Assembly (NCBI GenBank): GCA_030015575.1
Contig: JASDDO010000016.1
Location: forward strand, 455,776,141 to 455,840,140
DNA: 64,000 bases
Source: Agapanthus africanus
Taxonomy: Eukaryota; Streptophyta; Magnoliopsida; Asparagales; Amaryllidaceae
Reading direction: 5' to 3'
In this document: one piece after another, positions 1 through 11,196 of the stretch
How positions within the stretch are numbered: position 1 is the first letter of the stretch
Layout of the letters: every line of letters begins with the position of its first letter
Notes under the pieces: generated by a model
What the model saw: only the letters and a program-made list of their open reading frames with translations
The model's database searches: none
What the model was told of the DNA's origin: nothing
Made by a program: the position numbers and the translations under genes

Positions 1-1297
1 AATTGTCCGGTACGGTCAGGATCGGGGCGGTTATCAACTTCTGCTTCAACGTCTCGAAGGCCAATGCACATCCATCCGACCAAACAAACGGTACCTCCTT
101 ACGCGTAAGCTTGGTTAACGGCTCAGCTAAACGCGCGAAGTTCTCCACAAATCTTCTGTAGTAACCAGCGAGTCCAAGAAAACTCCTTATCTCCGCAACA
201 TTCTTCGGAATAGGCCAGTCTCGAACTGCTGCAATCTTCTCGGGATCAACGGCGATTCCATTGCCCGACACAACATGCCCCAGAAACTTCACTTCTTCCA
301 GCCAGAATTCGCACTTACTCATCTTCGCAAATAATTTCTCCTGTCTCAGCGTCTGCAGTGCGATCCGTAAGTGCTCAGCATGCTCCTCCGGACTCTTCGA
401 GCACACCAGAATATCGTCAATGAATACCACAATAAACTGGTCCAAGAACTGTGAAAAGATCATGTTCATCAAATCCCTAAATATTGCCGGCGCATTAGTC
501 ACTCCGAAGGGCATCACTAAATACTCGAAATGCCCATACCGAGTCCGAAACGCTGTCTTGCAAATGTCTTCTGCCTTCACTCGGACCTGATGATATCTTG
601 ATCGCAAGTCCAGTTTCGAGAATACCCTCGCGCCACTAAGCTGCTCAAAGAGTTCTCCAATGCGAGGGATCGGGTACTTGTTCTTAATAGTCACCCGGTT
701 CAATTCTCGATAATCAATGCACATCCTTCTCGTGCCATCCTTCTTCTTTACTAAAAGGACTGGAGCTCCCCAAGGCGAGTTGCTGCTTCGAATCCATCCC
801 TTCTCGAGTAATTCACCCACTTGTTTCTTAACTTCTTCCAATTCCACCGGTGCCATCGGATAATAAGATTTTGATACTGGCGCTGCACCAGGAATAAGGT
901 CAATCGCAAACTCCACATCTCGCTTCGGCGGTAAGCCCGAAATATCTTCAAACACATCCATAAAGTCGCGGACAACTGCCGGCTCTTCACTATTATCCAC
1001 TACCATAGCCGCAAGAACACTGTTCGTCGGCCTAGCCCTAAACTCGACTGGACCGACAGAACTGCTTCCTCCAATGAAAGTAAACTCCGGGAGCCCGGGA
1101 ATATAGAAAATTACTTTCCTTGCCCTACAATCAATGTGTGCGTGGAAAGTGCCAAGAAAATCCATTCCCAAAACTACATCATAACTGCCCGTATCAATCA
1201 CCAAGAAATCTGCAAAAAGCTCTCGTCCGCAAACAACAACCGTACAATCTCTACATTCATTACTAGCTATGATTTTCCCATTCCCAGTGTGTATGTC
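1..1297 (-). CDS. Pol of E1: protease end, reverse transcriptase (partial)
   Basis: Read in the same frame as the Gag-protease entry, this stretch has no further stop to the window edge. It holds the C-terminal protease (VVLGMDFLG), the linker and the RT domain: [25 protein letters not shown], the catalytic FIDDIL box (codons over 407-424) and [16 protein letters not shown], ending at the RT/RNase H border near FETLKQKL. The RT copies element RNA into cDNA. Both catalytic aspartates of the FIDD box are present, so the only visible lesion is the upstream TAG. The RNase H, integrase and any chromodomain would be to the left of the window. Confidence 0.85.
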
Positions 1298-2530
1298 CTA
1301 GAAACTAGACAAGGTCGTGCAGGTGATCGAGTGTGTAGTTATAAATTTGGACGACATAAAACAGTGGGATGCTCCGGAATCAAATAATGCCAATGCGGGA
1401 AAACCACGAACGAGTACAGTACCTGAAACCACTTCTCCTGATGCCTTGGCTTCATCAGCTGTCAAGGTGAAAGCTCGACCCTGGTTGGGCCCTTGTGTCA
1501 GCTGTTTCTGCCCTTGGAACGGTCTCTGCGGAGTCTTCCGTATCTCCTCTCTCGTGCGAAGCTTCGACGGACAAGCACCAACTGCGTGATCGGCTGCTCC
1601 ACAAACCAGAAAAAGTCCCAGTCTTCTTCTACACTCCTTATGCACGTGCCCAGGTAAGTGGCAGTAGGCACAGGTCACGCTCTTCCTTCGGTCAACGATC
1701 ACAGGCTTCTTCATTGGCGCTACACCTCGACGGTCCACTGGAATACCTCTGCGCCCATGATCTCGGTTAGGCACAAATGCAGGCTTCCTGGCCGCAACTG
1801 CTGTCTGGTGAAGGTTCCCTTTCGATCCTGATAAACTCTGCTGCTCTCTGGCTGCCGTAAGAACCTGTGAGAAAGTGGTCAAACCCAGGGAGACAATCTG
1901 CCTCTGGATGTCCACATCCAAACTGCGCAAGAACCTTCGCGCCCTGTCTGCCTCCTTGGCGACTAAGGGTCCAGCGAAACGGCTGAGTCTCGTCCACTCC
2001 GCTGCATGTACATCCACAGCTGTTCCGTTTTGTTTCAGCCCAATGAATCTCTCCTCCATTTCCTCCCGTGCAGTCCGCGGGAAGAACTTCTCCAAGAAAC
2101 TTTTAGAGAAATCCGCCCAACTGATTGGCTTGGACAAGCGGGTCTCCTCCACAAGCCACCACTCTCGGGCGTAATCTACCAGCTGAATGCGCACCACATC
2201 AACTCTCTTGTCTTCTGGGATCTGTGCCGCAATCAGTAAATTCTCCGTGTCTACTAGCCACTGCTCGGCTGGTAACGGTTCCTCCAAACCAGTGAAAGTA
2301 GTAGGACCCAACCGTCTGAAGTCTGCCACGGTTCCTACTCGGTCGACTGGCTTCGCTACAGCGGTGTTTACAGACTGCTGCATAGCCTGCAAACCCTCCT
2401 GAAATGAATCTACTTGCTGCTGGATCAGCTCAGTTTGCCTCTTCTGATTTTCCAACATCCCACGTATCACTCCTAACATGGCGGCTTCATCCACACGCCT
2501 CTGATACGTCTTGAAATTCTTATCTGCCAT
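1298..2530 (-). CDS. Gag and protease N-part of E1 (ends at in-frame stop)
   Basis: The 410-codon frame starts MADKNFKTYQRR and holds a coiled N-terminal region (residues about 15-60), then a retrotransposon Gag domain at about 75-230 with EQWLVDTENLL and EKFFPRTAREEMEERF. A zinc knuckle CAYCHLPGHVHKEC follows (CX2CX4HX4C); a second, degenerate knuckle (FLVCGAADHAVGAC) has Phe in place of the first Cys. The frame then enters the aspartic protease (LFDSGASH active site). Gag packages element RNA into cytoplasmic particles and the protease processes the polyprotein. The frame closes at TAG 1298-1300 inside the protease, but the same frame stays open afterwards, so this is one polyprotein with a single nonsense codon rather than a separate gag gene. 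Confidence 0.85.
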   Translation of the reverse strand: MADKNFKTYQRRVDEAAMLGVIRGMLENQKRQTELIQQQVDSFQEGLQAMQQSVNTAVAKPVDRVGTVADFRRLGPTTFTGLEEPLPAEQWLVDTENLLIAAQIPEDKRVDVVRIQLVDYAREWWLVEETRLSKPISWADFSKSFLEKFFPRTAREEMEERFIGLKQNGTAVDVHAAEWTRLSRFAGPLVAKEADRARRFLRSLDVDIQRQIVSLGLTTFSQVLTAAREQQSLSGSKGNLHQTAVAARKPAFVPNRDHGRRGIPVDRRGVAPMKKPVIVDRRKSVTCAYCHLPGHVHKECRRRLGLFLVCGAADHAVGACPSKLRTREEIRKTPQRPFQGQKQLTQGPNQGRAFTLTADEAKASGEVVSGTVLVRGFPALALFDSGASHCFMSSKFITTHSITCTTLSSF

Positions 2531-2875
2531 GGTCCTGAAATCAAAACAAACAACATTAGCATGATGATAGATTCAATATATAAATCAAGGCTAGAACTCC
2601 AAGATACTTAAATAGAGTACTGCATTGTAGCTATGCCGCGGTATCATAGCCGCAATTACTTAACTCCACCCAAGTCGCCTAAGTCCTAGAGATAACAAGA
2701 GATTAGGTTTTCGAGTTGACAATGCAAAGTAAGTTTGCATGTCGACATGATCCGGAAGAATGATTCAAGGGGGTAAAACGGTCAAAGTGGCAGGACATGT
2801 TTCCTAATCACGGGTATTCTGATTCGTGTATCGGGTGCAATACCCAACTACAAAGAATCCACCCAATTAACCTAT

Positions 2876-2888
2876 GGCTCTGATACCA
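2876..2888 (-). other. Primer-binding site of E1
   Basis: On the minus strand it reads TGGTATCAGAGCC, the usual complement to the 3' end of plant initiator-Met tRNA. It sits 8 bases inside the LTR edge at 2897. The 345 bases between it and the Gag ATG (2530) are untranslated leader with no other feature seen. Confidence 0.85.
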
Positions 2889-2896
2889 TAAAACCA

Positions 2897-5816
2897 TGTC
2901 ACGCCCCGCTTCCCAGGGTATGCAAGATCGGGCACGCGACATAGCCAACCATGCTACCTGTGGGTAGGAAGTATCCATCCACAGTCACATTACGGTTGTA
3001 AGGTTATCAAGAACAAGATAAAAAGCTAATCTAATACATGTCCAAATCCATAACAACAAGAATCAAATAAACAATAAGTGCGGAAGCTAATGATCCAGTA
3101 CAATGAATAAACAGTACGTCCCATAATGCGAGCTTACATCTGGAAATGAAATGAAAATAAATAAACTAAACTCTAAGGAACTCACAGTTCAGCCTGCTGG
3201 CTGAAGTACTCCTGCTCGGTCGTCGATAGTGGTAAGGAATCTGGGCCATGCAAAACCCAGACGTCAGCGCGTCATGACATCAAGTATATAGCATAAACAT
3301 GGTAATAAACAATGCAAGTATGAACATGAATAAGGCAGTAACAAGGAATAACAAGCAGGGTAATGTGCAATGGTGTCCAAACTGTCCTATCAGGTTTTCT
3401 ACTCTATAGTCTTTGAAACCAATTGATGAATCGTCGATGTAACTCAATAGTATCCCGTGCGTGCCCGGGACCACGGTCATGACCCTCGGGGCTGGATCCG
3501 AGACGTGCCGCTAAGCAGTAAAAGTAGGTAGTAGGATGGACGAGTGATGTCAGCATCATCACTCCCGGACTGGCCAAGCCCGTAAGACTGATCAGAACAA
3601 TGTATCGAACTGTTGAGTTACAAGTCGGTTTCACCTTTGATTTCCCCATACCCCCAAACTATGTATGTCAGGTCAGGTGTTCAGTAGTCAAGGACTAATG
3701 CCAACACAAGTCAAGTAAAAGTAGGTCTGTCTGGATCGACAGCAGGAATGGTTAGGTTTGTCGGCATTAGGCATGAAATCATGAAACAGGTAATGTCATG
3801 GTACGACAGGGTGAGTCGGTATGTATGTATATGTCAGGTGTATCAGGGTCAGGCCAATATGTCGTGCAATCGGGTAAGTGCTCACAACAGGTACACAATC
3901 AATAATGAACAACAGCAGGAAACAGTAATTAACCACAATATTCCATATAACCACAGTGATCTTTATATTCTCTTATTAACATGTTCAATCATCTTTAGGG
4001 TGCAATAGCCACAAGGTAAAGCAATATCCGCAATTATAAATTAAGGAACTACGTGAAATTATACTAAATATAGTAATTGTCTCATGAATGCTTTAACAGT
4101 TTAAGCAGATATGATTCAGTCGTTTTATTTAGTTAAAGCATGGATTGATGTGGGTTAATTAATTACGAGGAACTATTGTAACGATTCCAATATAAAGATA
4201 CTGCAATAATACGATATCAAATGCCATCATTAAGTTGTGGTATTAAATAGTATGAGTTCAATTGCGTGGCAAGACTAGATCTCGCACGCTAGCATGTTCA
4301 AGCAAGTATTCAGATACTTGCCTCGACGGTCTGCAAACTGGAACACGGATGCAAAGTCGGCAGAAAACGCGATATGAAAGCACGGGCCACGGATCGAGTC
4401 CCAACAGAGATCAACGAGATCACACGGACCAGGGGACCTCGCTGGAGCGTCGGGTTCGCCAAGACGGCACGGTCGGATTCCGGCAACGACAAAAGGGAGC
4501 GAAGTTAGCAATACGATAGGATACAAGTGACTACGACCAGCAAGGGGGATGATTTGCACAAAGGAAGGAAAGGGGACACTTACAGAGAGGTGTACCAGGT
4601 GACCCCGGCGAGCTCGACGGCGCTGGAACGCCGGCGAAGCAACGGCAGCGGCTGCAGCAAGGGTTGGAGGCTTCGGGGTGCGCGGGAGAGGGTGCTGCGG
4701 CGAGCTGGAGGAGAGGGGGGTCGGCTCTGGTGGTCGAGGGGGAGAAGGAGGCGGCCCTGGTGACGACGGCGAGGTCGCCGGTGCGTTCTCCGGTGAACAG
4801 CGGGGTAGGCAATGGATGAAGGCTCGGGTTGGTGGTCCGGCGAGGAGAGGAAGGGAGGTGCTGACGAGGTCTCGACGAGGAGGGTGAGAGGGAGTCGTGG
4901 GAGGCGTCGACGGTGAGAGGCGACGTCGACGGCGAGGTCTGCGAGGGTGGAGGCGAGGTCGGGGTTGGGTGCAGGCGCGGGTATCGTCGGGAGAACAGGC
5001 GCGGGTATCGTCGGGAGAACAGGAGGAGGAAGGTGCGGCGGTCGAGGAGGCGTTGCTGGCGGCGACGGCGAGGTCTCGGTGGCGATGGTGGGCTGCGCGA
5101 GAACGAGGCTAGGGTTAGGATTAGGGTTTCGCGATGGAGGAAGACGGGTTGAGGGAGGCGGCTGCTGCATGGGTATTAAATAGAGGAAGAGAGAGAAGGA
5201 GATTGGAGAGAGAGGGAGATTGGATTTCAGATGATGAGAGAGAGAGAGACAGAGAAGGATTAGGAGGCGGGGCCCACAAACTCAGCCTCGTGATTGGCCA
5301 CAAGAAAATTTAAAAAGGATTTGCAGTTAAACTTTGGAAAGATAAGCAGTTAACGAAATATATATTCGTAGATACTAGTTTGAGGTATTAAATTTAAATG
5401 GGCCATTTTGGCGCAAAATGAAAAATTTCCAAATCGCGCCCGGGTTGCGCCCAAAGGTTCCAAATTCAAATTATAGGATTTTAAGCGGGTTCCAAATTTT
5501 GAAAAGAGGTGTTTAATGATTAAAATGCATGCCCCAAGTCGGACACTTGCACGTGCGCGTAGTCGCCCAAACTGGCCCGTTTAGCCAAACGGAACGGAAT
5601 CTCGACACGCGGACGCTACCACGCGACTAGTGGCGACGAGTAGGCCAACATGGACATCTTAAATTTCATTTTAGGAGTTAAAATTTGTTGTGTGCCAAAA
5701 ATGACTTAACCGGGTAAAATTTAGCAATAAACACCAGAAAATCAGGAAAATTGGAATGAGCGGTATACAACCCTCAACTAGTAATATAAATAGTATTATT
5801 GGGCTCGGGTGTTATA
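2897..5816 (-). repeat. 5' LTR of E1
   Basis: Bounded by TGTCACGCCCC at 2897 (the LTR 3' end as TGACA on the minus strand) and by ...CGGGTGTTATA at 5816. Length is 2920 bp. A TATA-like TATTTAATA lies at 5174-5182 on the minus strand, so the GC-rich tract 4600-5170 would be transcribed leader. That tract holds overlapping open frames on both strands rich in Arg/Gly or Pro/Ser; these look like composition effects, not genes. A 20-bp tandem duplication (GAACAGGCGCGGGTATCGTC type) is at about 4979-5018. The partner LTR is outside the window. Confidence 0.8.
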
Positions 5817-7235
5817 GAAACAAAACATTTTTGTTCCTCGGGTTGGTAGAAAATATTCCCTTGCTAATGCTTGGGATATCCAACAAACTTCCACAGATCT
5901 GACTTTGCCACGAGCTTGTCCGGATTTTGCTTTTAGACATAGGCCGGACAACCCCAAATCTTAACTAACTTAAGAGATAGGCTCTTCCCTTACCATATCT
6001 CATATGGAGTGGTAGGCACCTGATTTGGTTGGAACCCTATTCAATAGGTATGCAACTTCATAAGTGCATAACTCCCAAAAGAAAATAGGTAACTCAGTAG
6101 TATTCATCATAGAGCACACCATATCATATAGGGTGCTTTTGCTCCGCCCCGATATACCATCGTGCTATGGTGTATACGGAGGACTAATGCTGAGAGAGAA
6201 TCTCATTCTCCTTTAGAATAGTCCAGGATTTTCGTGCTCAAGTATTCTCCTCCTTGATCACATCAAAGGACATAATACTTATACCCTTATTTTGGTTCTC
6301 TACTTCTAACTTATATTATGTGAATATCTCAAAAGGTTCAGACTTGTGTTTCAACAGGAACATATGTCTGAATCTTGAGAGATCATCAGAGAATGTAATG
6401 AAGTACAAAGAACCGGTCTTGGCATGTGTAGACAGGGGACCTTCATACATCAACATGTATTATCCCAAAAGTTCACTAACTCTTTCTCTGTTTCCAATAA
6501 ACAGAGCTATGGTCATCTTATCTTTGTGACATGACCGGCAAGTTTCACAAGATGTAATTCAAACTGATTTAAATATGCATCTATATGTAACTTCAGCTAG
6601 TCGGGTCGCATTGATATGACCTAGTCAACAATACCTCAAGAAGAATTCGTTCATTTCTGAACTCTTCCTCTTGTGTGTGTTCTGTATACTAAGAACTGTA
6701 GTTTGATTTAGAACGTCAATGCTTTTAGATAACGTACCTGAACCGATCAACTTTTGATATAGGAAATGTTCAAAACATTATCCAACAATACAAAATTATA
6801 TCCTTTCTTTACTGATAAAGAGACTGATATGATTTTGTATATCAGGTTCGGTATCTAATAACATTTGTTCAGAATCAATGTATTCTGGTAATACAGGGTG
6901 ATAGTGACCAACAGACTTGGCTGCAACACTTGCACCGTTTTCTATCTCATGAAACTTATCACCCGTTCTCAGTTCTTTACCTATCTGTAGCCCATGTAAC
7001 AGATTACATATGCGGGATCCTGATACGGTATCATATACTCAGGACGTAAAGGACATTGAGAAATAGTTCTTCGTAATGAACATACCGGAAGATGATGCAT
7101 CAGTATGCACTTTCTTCGTTTGGGCAGCACGGGAATTCTGGTAATCCCCAATTTCCTGCTCTGTCTTATAACAATTATAAGTTGGAGCGGGACCAACGTT
7201 CCCCAGCTCAGTATAACAAGCGGGTTCGATCAAAT
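5817..7235 (-). pseudogene. Decayed copia pol fragment of E2 (protease, integrase)
   Basis: Translation of the minus strand in shifting frames gives recognisable Ty1/copia pieces in order. From the right: the post-Gag region with ASSSGMFIT and a protease start resembling WVLDTGSGSHIC (here DTVSGSRIC, near 7020-7060); a GNGASVAAKSVGHY segment (about 6890-6950); a GAG-pre-integrase LGHINATRLAE segment (about 6590-6630); a zinc-site remnant CETCRSC (about 6530-6555); integrase HVDVCGPL and FSDDLSRF (about 6370-6460); and TELPIFFWE and NRVPTK further left (about 6020-6110). Several frameshifts and stops rule out function. E1 inserted at 5816/5817 cut the element before RT. Confidence 0.8.
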
Positions 7236-7717
7236 ATCCGTATTATTATCTTGATTAAGGCGCGATATGGTCGCTACCTGGAGAGAGAGAGAGAGAAGAA
7301 AACACTCAGCGTATGCTCTTGCAAGATCAGATTGGTTATTATTTTATCTAATCAGGATGGCTCCCACTGTTTTTATCAAATCTTCCTTCAAACCTTAAAA
7401 GGAAAGACTAGCCGGGATTAATTACACGCTACAAGTTCGCCAATGTTTCAGCCAGGCCAGTGTCGGTACTTTGAGGGAGATCCCCCATACTTTCGCACGA
7501 ACCTAATTAATGTAAACCTCGTTTTCCCAGAGGCGTAACCCCGTTGACACCTTTCTAGACACCTACTTGATCGGCTAATTGTAATGTGTAAAACTCTCCC
7601 AGGAGTAACTCTTACTCGCAGCGGGTATCGGGATCCGACTATCTCATAGAAGGTATGCAATCTCATTGCAAATTTCAACACTTAAAATTCCCGATAATTT
7701 TTCCCCTAGCGTCCTAT

Positions 7718-7917
7718 GACCTTGACGCAGGCCAACAAACCATAGTCCGCTAGTCAAGTTCAACCCGTCATTTCTTGATTGAATTAAACCCACCCGCATG
7801 ACCCTTGACGCAGGCCAACAAAGTCGCACAACTACCCTAATCCAATCTGCATCATATGCATAAACAGATAAATACTAGTTAGCTACCGCACACTACGCCT
7901 TGACGCAGGCCAACAAA
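7718..7917. repeat. Three copies of a 20-nt motif with matching flanks
   Basis: The motif CCTTGACGCAGGCCAACAAA occurs at 7720-7739 (first base varies in context), 7803-7822 and 7898-7917. The first copy is flanked by CTATG...CATAG and the third by CTACG...CGTAG, so each can close as a hairpin with the constant motif as loop and a stem that differs between copies. The middle copy has only a short GAC...GTC pairing. It lies in the leader/gag part of copia E2. Confidence 0.7.
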
Positions 7918-8060
7918 CGTAGCACGAATACTAAGTAGGACTTATCTGAAATGACGGAGGGCTACGACAGGTTTTTCTGAAAACCTATTGCGTAATAAAC
8001 TTGATATCGTTGTAGAATCAAATGATTTTAAAATGGAGTGTTTTTGAGGCTTTTTCTAGT

Positions 8061-8300
8061 TTTGCTAAAGGGGTCACTCCCGGTGAAGGGATCGTCGGCC
8101 CTTTCCTCGTCGAATGAGGTGCGGGATATATCATATATATCACTATGCAAAGAAAAAACTATAGAAGCAATCAAAAAACAAACCGAGGGTTGTAGCATCT
8201 GCCAGTTATTGCTAAAGGGGTCACTCCCGGTCAAGGGATCTCGGCCCTTTCCTCATCGAATAAGGTGCATGATGTTCTACAAGGAACACCACGATGCAAA
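8061..8300. repeat. Two diverged copies of a ~95-bp repeat
   Basis: Copies start at 8061 and 8209 with TTGCTAAAGGGGTCACTCCC, then a GGGATC...GGCCCTTTCCTC block and GAATRAGGTGC. The spacing of about 148 bp and the divergence in the second half suggest an old tandem duplication inside E2. Confidence 0.7.
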
Positions 8301-9177
8301 ACAAGAACTGTAGCTACCTGTTTTTGAAAATTCAATTCCACAACATCTTTTAGGTTTCTTTTATTTTCATTAATCATATTAATGAATTCCCATCATTTAA
8401 GCACCTAAACATCACAGATAAATACGACGTACACTTATGCCATCCGCATTCGCCTCGATGTCCCCTCGTGCACCGTTAGGTTAGGTAACTAACGGCAGAG
8501 CGGGGCAGGGCTAGCACGGGTGTAAAACATAAGTAACGTCTATATAATATATCATATATACTATATATAGTATCTATCACAGCACATCACATGATTACAT
8601 CACAGATATCGCAGCAGAAGAATCATATGAAACATTGGATATACTAGGACGTCCGTGTTTTATTTTGAGCCTCTATAAAACACGGATTCCACGGTCGCGA
8701 TGAATAGCCAAACCCACACCCCTAGACCCCTATGAGAGCGGCAAGCAACACTACCAATTCTAGAGTTAGGTGACCCGGACTCGACTCCTCGAGTTGGTCT
8801 CCCACTGGACCCTAGAACCCGGTTACTTGTGCTCTCCTCCTTGGGTCTATCCTAGTGCGGAAAAGTAAATAACATACAAATGGTGACATCTTCCGCAACC
8901 TGGAAGTGCCCCAATAAAAGAATATTACATACAAATTTAAATTTACATGAATGAAAATAAAAACTCTCATCTCACATAAAACCCCCGGCTATTCAAAACG
9001 CGACGATCCAATATAACATATCCAGCAACACAGAACATCACATGTCATCAACGTAAGTAAATATGCCCATCCCAATTGTCGTTGACATATAGCAACGAAA
9101 CCGGCGATATCACATATTACACTTACGGTCGTAGAAAAGAAAGTATAAAACTACAACAGTTGGAATCCGCAAACTCT

Positions 9178-9229
9178 TTAGACATCGCATGCCTAACCAA
9201 ATGAATTTCTTAGACATCGCATGCCTAAC
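9178..9229. repeat. Two direct copies of TTAGACATCGCATGCCTAAC
   Basis: Exact 20-nt copies at 9178-9197 and 9210-9229, each able to fold TTAG...CTAA around CATCGCATG. They lie in the E2 leader. Confidence 0.7.
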
Positions 9230-10178
9230 AATTATAAACCCCGCATTTTAGTCTCATTATCAAAAACTCTTTTCAATATCAAGTCGGGCAATTCAACAAG
9301 ATTCCCGAAAAACTGATCGAATGCTCGTCGCAAACTTTAGTGGACGGCCGCACCCCCAATGCCGTCGACGAAGTGCACCAAGGCGGAACACCGCTGCCGC
9401 GAGCACCCGAACGGATACTTTCAGCGACGGGGATCTCCTACAGTCACTTGGTCGGGGCTATGGGGCATGGCTGTCTATTAAGTTTACCCGGCGAGTATCC
9501 GCGTACGCTATGTGATTGCGACGGACTTTTGATCACATCAAAATTCCGCGGCAACCGATCATTTGAGACTAAACTGCTATGTTTATAACATTCAAATTAA
9601 TTATCTCATAACTACTTATGGATTCCAAATATTGTATCACATTCCAGATAAATAGAAAATGTTAAACTTTTCGATCGAAATATCAAACACCCAAGTTTTT
9701 CCGAAACAGCTCAACACATGAAATAAGTTTAAAAACATTCACTTCATGCCTCAGTACCAACGGTCAAGCCGTAGAAGGGTCAAGCCAACGCCTCACATGT
9801 GGCACGCCGTACTGCCCCAAACCCTAAGGTTCAAAGGGCAGTTCAAACCGGTCACATAATCGAGTTAAGGTTTGTTGTCTTCTAGAGGGTCCATTGCGTA
9901 ACTTGCACGATTTAGACGTTCTTAAACTACGGAAAGATCCAACACTTGGAAATTTCCCGACAGGGGAAAAAGTGGGTATTTATATCCGGTCAAACCTTTT
10001 AACATGTTCTAAAAATACCCGGAAAACGATAACGAATTTAAAATTCCCGATCTAATCGACGATTACAAAATAAACCCCAGAATACTCAACACTTGAGTCA
10101 GATTAAAAATACCCATAAAATAGTAACCACAGAGACAAGAATTACTGTGCAAAAAACCGTCCCTAATACCCTTACCTT

Positions 10179-10225
10179 GCCGCGGAACCGCTGCTAAAGG
10201 TGGCTTATTGCCGCGGTTCCGCGGC
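10179..10225. repeat. GC-rich inverted repeat (13-bp arms)
   Basis: Left arm GCCGCGGAACCGC at 10179-10191 and right arm GCGGTTCCGCGGC at 10213-10225 are exact reverse complements with a 21-nt spacer. The right arm is also part of a local palindrome (GCCGCGG-TT-CCGCGGC, 10210-10225). Similar palindromes occur in the unrelated E3 LTRs. Confidence 0.8.
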
Positions 10226-10410
10226 CATGTTGAGGAATTGGGGGCTCGTTTTTCACCATAATTCTTATATTAGCCTGCTGAATTTTTTAGGTATTTTTAA
10301 TTCTGAAAAATCACAGATTTTAAAAATTGTCCAGAAATGGGTGTATTTTGTCGTATTCGGGTTCGATCGGGGTTTTAACTTCGTTAACACATCGCCTAAT
10401 GCTCTAGCTA

Positions 10411-10423
10411 GGCTTTGATACCA
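10411..10423 (-). other. Primer-binding site of copia E2
   Basis: On the minus strand TGGTATCAAAGCC, an initiator-Met tRNA type site, one base from the LTR end at 10425. It shows that 10425 onward is the 5' LTR of a minus-strand copia element. Confidence 0.8.
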
Positions 10424-10424
10424 C

Positions 10425-11196
10425 TGTAGGGTTACTAGGCATACTAAGAAGGCTTTACAAGGCATCGACCATGCCGGATTAAAAAAAATTTGGTGCTTAA
10501 CAACCCTAAACAAGATCGTTAACTAGAGATTAGGTGAAAAAGCAAAGCAAGTAAACAACTTTACTCTAAAGGAATGCGAAATACAACCTTTGTAGATCGG
10601 TCATTCACTTCTTAAGCTCCTTGATGTAGTCCCTTCGCTGCGATCATCCAATTTCCGGACTCTCGGACGGCTCCATAAGAAATTGCAACGGGATCGCTTG
10701 AAGTCTTCGATGCCGAAGATGATCTACGTCGAGGGAATACGGACTCAAGCTCCTACCTCACTAACCATAGAATTAGTGAAGCAAACACCCTAAACTAAAG
10801 TGCTAGTCTAGTAGAGGATGGTGAGATAGGAAGTGGGTACTCTTTAGATTTTGATTTCTCACTTGGATTCATCACTTGGAATTTTCTAGCAAGGTTTTCT
10901 TCTCTTCATCAAGAAGAAGAAGAAGAAGAAAAGAAAATGATAAGAATAATAATGAAATGAATTATCAAGTGATGTATATCATAATGCAACCATGGGTGAG
11001 ATAAACCATTGTAGAGACTAAACTTGAGTTTAGGTTAATGGTTAGGTTAAGGAAAATGACATGCAAAACAAAATGGTGGACTTTGTCAAAGATGCTTGAA
11101 AGCTTCATGAAGCTTCAAGCAAAGACAAAGCAATCCACCATTTTATTTTACCAAAATAAATAAAAACCCAAACCTTTAACCTAAACATGGTGTAAG
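10425..11196 (-). repeat. 5' LTR of copia E2, first segment (split by E3)
   Basis: Begins TGTAGGGTTAC at 10425 (LTR 3' end on the minus strand). It aligns, reversed, with the plus-strand copy ending at 48617: shared blocks include the tract around TTCACTTCATAAGCTCC and CGCTGCGATCATC. It is cut at 11196 by E3 and resumes at 18083 after the TSD GTAAG. A (GAA)n tract lies at about 10914-10931. Confidence 0.75.

Larger units (their letters stand above)
1..5816 (-). mobile_element. E1: Tekay-like Ty3/gypsy retrotransposon, 5' part
   Basis: Minus-strand element whose 5' LTR lies at the right (2897-5816), followed leftwards by a primer site, a gag-protease frame and reverse transcriptase, then the window edge. 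The order gag-PR-RT, the initiator-Met type primer site and the very long LTR (about 2.9 kb) fit the Tekay/Del chromovirus group; the chromodomain that would prove this lies off the window. It is inserted into decayed copia integrase sequence that starts at 5817. The right flank of the insertion begins GAAAC; its TSD partner is not visible. The outer LTR base pair reads TA instead of the expected TG at 5815-5816, probably a point mutation. Confidence 0.85.
7236..10410 (-). other. Leader and eroded gag region of copia E2
   Basis: About 3.2 kb between the E2 protease remnant and its primer site. No coding frame was recognised, and Gag is not readable. The stretch is longer than a copia gag plus leader usually is, so it may hide another insertion. 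It carries three kinds of short repeats listed separately (7718-7917, 8061-8300, 9178-9229) and a GC-rich inverted repeat at 10179-10225. A microsatellite (GA)n lies at about 7281-7296. Confidence 0.5.

Noticed and set aside
4580-5170. Proline/arginine-rich proteins in the E1 LTR
   Set aside because: Low-complexity frames open on both strands in GC-rich leader sequence; no conserved domain, not a credible gene.
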